Assembly: GCF_016745425.1 (NCBI RefSeq) | Contig: NZ_JAERVK010000006.1 | Span: 62,001-126,000, forward strand | Direction of reading: 5' to 3' | DNA: 64,000 nucleotides | Source: Candidatus Methylomicrobium oryzae | GTDB taxonomy: Bacteria; Pseudomonadota; Gammaproteobacteria; Methylococcales; Methylomonadaceae | In this document: piece by piece, positions 57,851 to 64,000 of the stretch | Layout: every line of letters starts with the position of its first letter | How positions within the stretch are numbered: position 1 is the first letter of the stretch | Translations under genes and position numbers: made by a program | Notes under the pieces: model-generated | Databases searched by the model: none | Seen by the model: the letters and a program-made list of their open reading frames with translations, nothing else | Told to the model about the DNA's origin: nothing

Positions 57851-58970
57851 AGTGATGACCCTGATCGGCACGCGCCCGGAACTGATCAAGATGAGCCGGG
57901 TGATCGCCGAACTCGACCGGTATACGCACCATATCCTCGTGCATTCCGGGCAAAATTACGATTACGAATTGAACCAGGTGTTTTTCGACGACCTGGAAAT
58001 CCGGAAACCGGACTATTTTCTCGGGGTTGCGGGCGACACCGCCGCCCAGGCAATTGCGGACGTGATCGCGAAAGCGGACGAGGTGTTCGCGAAGGAAATG
58101 CCCGACGCCCTGCTGCTGTACGGCGACACCAATACCTGCCTCGCGGTAATCGCCGCGAAACGGCGCAAAATCCCGGTCTTCCACATGGAAGCGGGCAACC
58201 GCTGCTTCGATCAGCGCGTGCCGGAAGAGCTGAACCGCAAGGTGCTCGACCATCTGAGCGATATCAACCTGGTGCTGACCGAGCACGCCCGCCGCTACCT
58301 GATCGCCGAGGGCATCCGGCCCGAGACGATCATCAAAACCGGCTCGCACATGCGAGAAGTGCTGGATTATTACCGGCCGAAGATCCTGCAATCCGACGTG
58401 CTGGCGCGCGAGAGGCTCCAGGAAGGCGAATTCTTCATCGTCAGCGCGCACCGGGAAGAAAACGTCGACAGCCCGGAAAACCTGCGCGATCTGCTCGAAA
58501 CGCTAAAGGCGCTGGCCGAGGCCTATCAACTGCCGGTCATCGTGTCGACGCATCCGCGCACCCGCAAGCGCCTGGAAGCGCTCGGCGAGTCGCTGGAGCA
58601 TCCGTTGATCCGCACGCTGAAGCCGTTCGGTTTTCTGGACTACATCCGCCTGCAGATGGCGGCGTTCTGCGTATTGTCCGACAGCGGCACGATCACCGAA
58701 GAAGCCTCGCTGCTGAACCTGCCTGCCGTGACGCTCCGCCAGACGCACGAACGGCCGGAAGGGATGGATGTCGGCACATTGGTGATGTGCGGCCTGAAGA
58801 AAGAAAACGTGCTGGACGCCGTCCGGACCGTAACCGGCCAGCATGACCGGACGCGCCGGATCATTCCCGAGGTAGCCGATTACCAGGCGGGCGAAGTCTC
58901 GAAACAGATCGTCAGAGTGGTGTTAAGCTACACAGGTTACGTCAACCGTACCGTCTGGTCGAAACCATGA
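57843..58970 (+). CDS. UDP-N-acetyl-hexosamine 2-epimerase, CapG/WbjD-like
   Basis: A 375-residue GT-B-fold epimerase. GTRPELIKMSRVIAELD opens it, and GDTNTCLAVIAAKRRKIPVFHMEAGNRCFDQRVPEE carries the CapG/WbjD wording (HMEAGNRCFD) rather than the WecB HVEAGLRT form. It should complete the UDP-N-acetyl-L-sugar. With the CapE- and RmlD-like enzymes it makes a three-step set. Confidence 0.9.
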   Translation: MLKVMTLIGTRPELIKMSRVIAELDRYTHHILVHSGQNYDYELNQVFFDDLEIRKPDYFLGVAGDTAAQAIADVIAKADEVFAKEMPDALLLYGDTNTCLAVIAAKRRKIPVFHMEAGNRCFDQRVPEELNRKVLDHLSDINLVLTEHARRYLIAEGIRPETIIKTGSHMREVLDYYRPKILQSDVLARERLQEGEFFIVSAHREENVDSPENLRDLLETLKALAEAYQLPVIVSTHPRTRKRLEALGESLEHPLIRTLKPFGFLDYIRLQMAAFCVLSDSGTITEEASLLNLPAVTLRQTHERPEGMDVGTLVMCGLKKENVLDAVRTVTGQHDRTRRIIPEVADYQAGEVSKQIVRVVLSYTGYVNRTVWSKP

Positions 58971-59953
58971 GAACCTCTCGCGCAGACAAATCGAACATTT
59001 TGATTACCGGCGCCAACGGTTTTATCGGCAGCGCTTTGATCAAGCGACTGCAGTCCGATCGGCGGTTTTCCGTCCGGGCTGCGGTGCGGCGCACGGCGGA
59101 ACTCGACCGGACGGGCGGCGCCGAAGTGTTCGAAACCGGCAATCTGGCGGCAGACACCGATTGGCGGGACGCATTACAAGGCATCGACGCGGTCGTCCAT
59201 CTTGCCGCACGCGCCCATGTGATGCAGGATACCGTGGCCGATTCCTTGGCCGAATACCGCAAAGTCAACGTCGACGGCACATTGAATCTGGCCGGACAGG
59301 CGCTAGAGGCGGGTATCAAACGCTTCATTTTCATCAGCTCGATCAAGGTCAACGGCGAGCAGACGCTCTTGGGACGCCCGTTTCGTGCGGAGGACCATCC
59401 GTCTCCGGCAGACCCTTACGGCATTTCCAAACGCGAAGCCGAAGACGGCCTGCGCGAAGCTTGCAGGCACTCCGGCATGGATTTCGTGATTATCCGCCCT
59501 CCCCTGGTTTACGGCCCCGGGGTCAAGGGAAATTTTTTGACGCTGTTGCGCTGGCTCGATAAAGGTCTGCCGCTGCCGCTGGCTTCCATCCGGAACAAAC
59601 GCAGCCTGGTCGCGGTGGACAATCTGGTCGATTTGATCATGACCTGCATCGACCACCCTTCGGCCGCCAACCAGACATTTCTGGCCAGCGACGGCGAGGA
59701 TCTTTCCACGCCCGAACTGTTGAAACGCACCGCGGCGGCGATAGGCAAAAAAGCGTACTTATTGGGCGTACCGGTCGGATTATTGCATTTTGCCGCCCAA
59801 TGCGCCGGCAAAACCGCGGCAATCCAGAAGCTTTGCGGCTCATTGCAATTGGACATCGGCAAAACGCGCGAACAGCTCGGCTGGCACCCCCCGGTAGCTA
59901 TCGACCAGGCCCTGCAGGACACTGCCCGGCATTATTTGGGAGCCCGAAATTGA
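58967..59953 (+). CDS. NAD-dependent epimerase/dehydratase, WbjF-like
   Basis: A 328-residue extended short-chain dehydrogenase with ILITGANGFIGSALI, HLAARAHVMQD, FISSIKVNGEQT and YGISKREAEDGL (Tyr/Lys pair). Its place directly before a WbpL-like initiating transferase and a WbpM-like dehydratase is that of WbjF/WbpV-type proteins in Pseudomonas O-antigen loci, which act as UDP-sugar C4 reductases or epimerases with WbpM. It overlaps both neighbours by 4 bp. Confidence 0.85.
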   Translation: MRTSRADKSNILITGANGFIGSALIKRLQSDRRFSVRAAVRRTAELDRTGGAEVFETGNLAADTDWRDALQGIDAVVHLAARAHVMQDTVADSLAEYRKVNVDGTLNLAGQALEAGIKRFIFISSIKVNGEQTLLGRPFRAEDHPSPADPYGISKREAEDGLREACRHSGMDFVIIRPPLVYGPGVKGNFLTLLRWLDKGLPLPLASIRNKRSLVAVDNLVDLIMTCIDHPSAANQTFLASDGEDLSTPELLKRTAAAIGKKAYLLGVPVGLLHFAAQCAGKTAAIQKLCGSLQLDIGKTREQLGWHPPVAIDQALQDTARHYLGARN

Positions 59954-60972
59954 TAGAAACCGGCGGTTTACTTTTCGCAGCTCTCGCGGCCGCGTTCCTG
60001 TTCACCGGACTGATTCGCCGTTACGCCCTGCGCACGAACCTGATCGATATTCCGAACCGGCGCAGCTCGCATACACTGCCGACGCCGCGCGGCGGCGGCA
60101 TGGCGATCGTGGCGGTTTTTTTAATCGGCACCGGAGTCCTGTCAGCACTCGGCGTGTTGACCGTAAACCAGAGCCTCGCCCTGACCGGCGCCGGCGTCTG
60201 GGTCGCCTTCATCGGTTTTCTGGACGATCATCGCCATATCCCGGCCGGCTGGCGGCTGTTGGCGCATTTTGCCGGCGCGGGCTGGGGCCTTTACTGGCTG
60301 GGCGGCTTTCCGCCGCTGCAACTGTTCGGGCAATCGGTCGATCTCGGCCGATTCGGCCACCTCTTCGGGCTTCTCTATCTGGTCTGGCTGCTGAACCTAT
60401 ACAACTTCATGGACGGCATCGACGGCATCGCGGGCATCGAAGCGATCACGGCCTGCCTGGGCGGAACGCTGTTGTTCCTGTTGACCGGCCCTGACGGCGC
60501 CTGGCTGGAACCGGCCTTGCTCGCGGCGGCAGCCGCCGGCTTCCTGTTCTGGAATTTTCCGCCCGCCCGGATCTTCATGGGCGATGCAGGCAGCGGTTTT
60601 TTAGGCATCGTCCTGGGCCTGATCTCGCTGCAAGCCGCCTGGCTGAATCCAGCCCTTTTCTGGAGCTGGCTGTGCCTTCTGGGCGTGTTCATCGTCGACG
60701 CAACCTGGACCTTATGGCGGCGCTTCCAACGCGGCGAAAGACTGCATGAGGCGCACCGCAGCCACGCCTATCAATTCGCGGCGCGCCGTTACGGCTCGCA
60801 CAAAACCGTGAGTTTATTCGTCGGCACGGTCAATTTATTCTGGCTTCTGCCGCTGGCGACTTTGATCGGCCTCGGTTTATTGAACGGCATCGTGGGCGTC
60901 GCCCTGGCCTACCTGCCGCTGCTTATGGCCGCGATCAAATTCAACGCGGGCGGGGAGGAGAAATCCCGATGA
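59950..60972 (+). CDS. Polyprenyl-phosphate N-acetyl-aminosugar-1-phosphate transferase, WbpL-like
   Basis: A 340-residue WecA/MraY-family membrane enzyme with about ten membrane segments that starts O-unit assembly by putting a sugar-1-phosphate on undecaprenyl phosphate. SSHTLPTPRGGGMAIV, NLYNFMDGIDGIAGIEAI and FMGDAGSGFLG are the catalytic loops. The best start is TTG at 59950, which overlaps the previous stop (TTGA) and has GGGAG 8 bases upstream; no suitable ATG exists. WbpL homologues accept UDP-D-FucNAc, UDP-QuiNAc or UDP-GlcNAc. Confidence 0.9.
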   Translation: MIETGGLLFAALAAAFLFTGLIRRYALRTNLIDIPNRRSSHTLPTPRGGGMAIVAVFLIGTGVLSALGVLTVNQSLALTGAGVWVAFIGFLDDHRHIPAGWRLLAHFAGAGWGLYWLGGFPPLQLFGQSVDLGRFGHLFGLLYLVWLLNLYNFMDGIDGIAGIEAITACLGGTLLFLLTGPDGAWLEPALLAAAAAGFLFWNFPPARIFMGDAGSGFLGIVLGLISLQAAWLNPALFWSWLCLLGVFIVDATWTLWRRFQRGERLHEAHRSHAYQFAARRYGSHKTVSLFVGTVNLFWLLPLATLIGLGLLNGIVGVALAYLPLLMAAIKFNAGGEEKSR

Positions 60973-63065
60973 AATCCCGGCTGGCACATTGGTTTATCGG
61001 GCAACCCCGCTCCCGGAAAGCCCTGATCCTAATTTGCGCAGACGTTGTGTTCGCGATGCTGGCTTTATGGTCGGCTTTTTCGCTGCGCTGGGGCGTGCTG
61101 TTCGTCCCTCGCAATATCGAGTGGATGCTGATCGCGGTCGCACCCGTGCTGGCCGTTCCGATTTTCATTCGCCTCGGCCTGTACCGGGCGATCATCCGTT
61201 ATATCGAAATGAAGGCGTTATGGACAATCGTGCAGGCGGTCACGCTCTATGCCGGCGCCTTCGCGGTCATTTATTCTCTGCCTTTCGTTTTTTACGAGAG
61301 CGGCATCCGCAACCTGCCGCGCACGGTGCCTATCTTGAACTGGCTGATCATGGCCCTGCTGGTCGGCAGCAGCCGGTTTTTCGCACGCTGGTGGCTCGGC
61401 GACACGTATACCCGGCTCAGCGGCGGGCATCACTTCCCCCCGCAGCCGAAAAAAAAGGTGCTGATATACGGCGCCGGCAGCGGCGGCGTGCAACTGGCCT
61501 CGGCCCTGGCGCTGGGCCGCGAATTCGAACCGGTCGCCTTCATCGATGACGATCCGTCGCTGCACAAGCACAAAATCCACGGACTCAAAATTTATCCGTT
61601 TTCGGCGCTAAGTTACCTGATCGGCCGCTACGAAGTTTCGAGCGTCCTGCTGGCGATACCGTCCGTTAAAAAATCACACCAAAGCGAATTGATCCGGAAG
61701 CTCGAACCCTATGCGGTACATGTGATGTCGATGCCGGGTTTATCCGAAATCGCCGAAGGCAAGATCACTTTCGATACCCTCCGCGAAGTCGGCATCGAGG
61801 ATTTGTTGGGCAGGGATCCGGTGACGCCCAACCCCGCTCTGTTGCACGCGAATATCGCCGGCAAAACGGTCATGGTGACCGGCGCAGGCGGTTCGATCGG
61901 TTCCGAGCTGTGCCGGCAGATCGTCGCGCTGAATCCCTCCGCGCTGGTATTATTCGAACTGAGCGAATATGCCTTGTACGCAATCGAACGGGAGCTGCAA
62001 CTGCTGGCCTCCCGCGACGGCGAGGACGAAAGAACGCCGATCTATGCGATCCTAGGCTCTGTAACCGATGCGCCGCGCCTAACCAAAGTCTGCGAAACTT
62101 TCAAGGTACAGACAATCTACCATGCCGCCGCCTATAAGCACGTACCGATCGTCGAGCATAACCCGATCGCCGCGATACGCAACAATATATTCGGCACGCT
62201 GCGCGCGGCCGAAGCGGCCGTAACGGCAAAGGTCGAAACCTTCGTGCTGATCTCAACCGATAAGGCGGTGCGCCCGACCAACACGATGGGCGCGACCAAA
62301 CGCTTCGCCGAACTGATCTTGCAGGCCTTCAGCGCCGCCCCCTCCGTTCGGCAGTCCACCCGCTTCACAATGGTCCGCTTCGGCAACGTTCTCGGCTCGT
62401 CCGGCTCGGTCGTGCCGTTGTTCAAGGAACAAATCAAACGCGGCGGTCCGGTCACCGTCACCGATCCGAATATCATTCGTTATTTCATGACGATACCCGA
62501 AGCCGCGCAACTGGTCATTCAGGCCGGCGCGATGGGCGGCGGCGGCGACGTCTTCGTGCTCGACATGGGCGAACCGGTCCGCATTCTCGATCTGGCCAAG
62601 CGGATGATTCATCTGAGCGGCCTCGAAATCAAGGATCAGGAGCATCCGGACGGCGAAATCGAAATCTGCTTTACCGGGCTTCGGCCCGGCGAGAAGCTTT
62701 ATGAAGAACTGCTGATCGGCGACAACGTGGCCGAAACCGATCATCCGCGCATCATGCGCGCCGAAGAGCATGTGATTGCATGGGACGATCTGTCCGGACG
62801 CCTGGCTTACCTGGAAAAAGCGGCGGAGCAAGACGACCACGGGCAAATCCGGGAAATCCTGCTTGGCGCAGTGTCGGGTTTTGCGCCGCAATGCGGAATC
62901 GAAGACCTGCTCTGGAAACAGGCCCAGGCCACAGCCGGGATGGATAATAGGGAGGAAGCAGGCAAAAAAAAACCTCTCCCCGGCAATTACAAGGAGAGGC
63001 TCGAAAATCAGGCAGAGAATAAATTTGAGGAGGCACTGCCCGATGAAACAGAGAAAAATCTGTGA
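60969..63065 (+). CDS. Nucleotide-sugar 4,6-dehydratase, WbpM-like
   Basis: A 698-residue membrane-bound UDP-GlcNAc dehydratase. Four membrane segments (about 15-130) precede a CoA-binding-like Rossmann domain (about 155-285, VLIYGAGSGGVQLASAL) and the dehydratase domain (about 300-600, VTGAGGSIGSELCRQI and STDKAVRPTNTMGATK, where Met replaces the usual Tyr as in WbpM). WbpM makes UDP-4-keto-6-deoxy-GlcNAc for QuiNAc or D-FucNAc, probably with the WbjF-like enzyme. A charged tail of about 45 residues (655-698) is longer than expected and is encoded across a terminator-like hairpin. It is the last gene of the operon. Confidence 0.92.
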   Translation: MKSRLAHWFIGQPRSRKALILICADVVFAMLALWSAFSLRWGVLFVPRNIEWMLIAVAPVLAVPIFIRLGLYRAIIRYIEMKALWTIVQAVTLYAGAFAVIYSLPFVFYESGIRNLPRTVPILNWLIMALLVGSSRFFARWWLGDTYTRLSGGHHFPPQPKKKVLIYGAGSGGVQLASALALGREFEPVAFIDDDPSLHKHKIHGLKIYPFSALSYLIGRYEVSSVLLAIPSVKKSHQSELIRKLEPYAVHVMSMPGLSEIAEGKITFDTLREVGIEDLLGRDPVTPNPALLHANIAGKTVMVTGAGGSIGSELCRQIVALNPSALVLFELSEYALYAIERELQLLASRDGEDERTPIYAILGSVTDAPRLTKVCETFKVQTIYHAAAYKHVPIVEHNPIAAIRNNIFGTLRAAEAAVTAKVETFVLISTDKAVRPTNTMGATKRFAELILQAFSAAPSVRQSTRFTMVRFGNVLGSSGSVVPLFKEQIKRGGPVTVTDPNIIRYFMTIPEAAQLVIQAGAMGGGGDVFVLDMGEPVRILDLAKRMIHLSGLEIKDQEHPDGEIEICFTGLRPGEKLYEELLIGDNVAETDHPRIMRAEEHVIAWDDLSGRLAYLEKAAEQDDHGQIREILLGAVSGFAPQCGIEDLLWKQAQATAGMDNREEAGKKKPLPGNYKERLENQAENKFEEALPDETEKNL
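62964..62999 (-). terminator. Intrinsic terminator-like hairpin reading leftward, inside the WbpM-like gene
   Basis: On the minus strand CCTCTCC, an 11-base loop and GGAGAGG are followed by eight T residues, a normal intrinsic terminator. It lies within the last 35 codons of the plus-strand gene. No minus-strand gene is present to its right within the window. Confidence 0.55.
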
Positions 63066-63266
63066 CAGTCATACTATACAGGCTTTAAAATAGGATACAA
63101 TGACGCATCTAATAAATTAATTGTTTCTTATTTTGAAACAAAATATAATAACTACGATCTTATAGTCATCCTGACTTGGACCGCATAGAGTTAAGGAAAA
63201 ACCCATCCTGCGATTCTACGCATTTTGCCTTCCCCCTCGAATCAAGCTCGATTGCAGGAAAAGCCC

Positions 63267-64000
63267 GTGGACAAATTGACCAGCATGAACGTTTTCGTCC
63301 GTGTCGCAAAAGCGGGAAGTTTTGCCGGCGGCGCCCGCGACCTGGATATTTCGCGGGCAATGGCAACCAAACATATCATGCATCTGGAAAGCAACCTCGG
63401 CACCCGCCTGTTCAACCGCACCACGCGCAGCCTGAGCCTGACCGAAGTCGGCGCGGCCTATTTCGAGCGCTGCCAGCAGGTCCTGCTCGATATCGAGGAA
63501 ATGGAATCGCAGGTCACCCACCTGCAGACCGAGCCGCGCGGTTCGCTGCGGATCAGTGCCCCGCCGGTGATCGGCGCCACCCATATCGCCCGCGCGATCT
63601 CCGAATTCCTGAAACTGCATCCCGACCTGAACATCGAATTGATCATTCAAAGCGGCCCCGGCGACATGATCGAAGACGGCATCGACCTGGCGATCTATCT
63701 GGGCGCATTGAACGATACCAGCATGGTCGCGCGCAAACTGGCCAGTTCTTCGCTCGTGGTCTGCGGCTCGCCGGCCTATTTCGCCAAACACGGCATTCCC
63801 GAAACCCCGCAGGATCTCGTGCACCACAGCTGCCTGATCAACTGGTCCATTCATCCTAAAAACAAATGGCCGTTCAAAAGCGAATCGGGTTCCCAGATCA
63901 TTACCGTTTCGGGCCGCCTGCAGGCCAACGTCGCGGATGCGATCCGTATCGCGGCGATCAACGATATGGGGCTGGTGATGCTGCCGATTTACATTGTCGG
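63267..64000 (+). CDS. LysR-family transcriptional regulator, cut by the window edge
   Basis: The first 244 residues of a LysR-type regulator; the stop codon lies outside. The start is GTG at 63267 with AGGAAAA 6 bases upstream (MDKLTSMNVFVRVAKAGSF), with an in-frame ATG six codons later as an alternative. The helix-turn-helix is around AGGARDLDISRAMATKHIMHLESNLGTRLFNRTTRSL (about 20-56), followed by the substrate-binding domain (from about 90, GSLRISAPPVIGATHIARAI). It belongs to the CrgA/PecT-like group. Its target is not visible; it may control a gene to the right. Confidence 0.9.
   Translation, partial: MDKLTSMNVFVRVAKAGSFAGGARDLDISRAMATKHIMHLESNLGTRLFNRTTRSLSLTEVGAAYFERCQQVLLDIEEMESQVTHLQTEPRGSLRISAPPVIGATHIARAISEFLKLHPDLNIELIIQSGPGDMIEDGIDLAIYLGALNDTSMVARKLASSSLVVCGSPAYFAKHGIPETPQDLVHHSCLINWSIHPKNKWPFKSESGSQIITVSGRLQANVADAIRIAAINDMGLVMLPIYIV

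Noticed and set aside
63176-63859. 227-residue open frame overlapping the LysR gene in another frame
   Set aside because: Arg/Pro/Gly-rich shadow; the LysR frame starting at 63267 has clear family motifs and a ribosome binding site but runs off the window.

Overview
The window reads as a chromosomal segment of a gammaproteobacterium. The strongest pointers are two housekeeping blocks in gammaproteobacterial order: ndk-rlmN-pilF-hisS-yfgM-bamB-der and tgt-yajC-secD-secF. The base composition and the abundant small palindromic repeats would fit a Methylococcales methanotroph, but no methane-oxidation gene is present and that placement is a guess. No rRNA, tRNA, CRISPR array or replication origin was seen.

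Layout. 0.3-2.1 kb: a PAS-containing sigma-54 activator. 2.1-2.9 kb: a REP-associated tyrosine transposase (RAYT) bracketed by five REP palindromes with a GTAG head; further copies lie at 6.3, 29.8 and 35.4 kb. 3.1-7.7 kb: a tripartite drug-efflux set (MFS pump, outer-membrane lipoprotein, HlyD/EmrA adaptor). 7.8-10.7 kb: a SAM methyltransferase and, convergent with it, a membrane desaturase/hydroxylase fused to an exported-type creatininase domain. 10.7-11.5 kb: two decayed IS3-family transposase remnants pointing away from a common junction. 12.2-27.0 kb: a complete Tad/Flp pilus locus (CpaF, TadB, TadC, TadD, Flp pilin, prepilin peptidase, CpaB, secretin, TadE/F/G-type proteins, CpaE). It also carries two less usual members, a PAP2-superfamily membrane enzyme and a winged-helix/AAA+ ATPase, and is visibly more AT-rich than its surroundings. 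27.2-41.5 kb: minus-strand housekeeping genes: thiol peroxidase, Der, BamB, YfgM, HisS, PilF, RlmN, Ndk, SecF, SecD, YajC, Tgt and an unrecognised membrane protein.

41.9-63.1 kb is one long plus-strand surface-polysaccharide operon whose genes are mostly joined by 4-bp stop/start overlaps. It opens with PAP phosphatase and APS kinase and contains a sulfotransferase, so it carries making, using and recycling of PAPS. A second module (VioA-like aminotransferase, LpxD-like N-acyltransferase, an unknown protein, ketoacyl-ACP synthase III and a dedicated acyl carrier protein) looks built to make an amino sugar with a special N-acyl group. Flippase and glycosyltransferases follow. The end of the operon (WbuB-like transferase, RmlD-like reductase, CapE-, CapG/WbjD-, WbjF-, WbpL- and WbpM-like proteins) resembles the distal part of Pseudomonas O-antigen loci and should provide a UDP-N-acetyl-L-6-deoxyhexosamine and the lipid-linked first sugar. 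No Wzy polymerase or Wzz was found. A LysR regulator runs off the right edge.

The observations most worth follow-up are the REP/RAYT family with intra-operon copies, the desaturase-creatininase fusion, the acyl-amino-sugar module, the sulfation module, the two accessory tad genes, and the tandem hairpin array at 27.8-28.05 kb.
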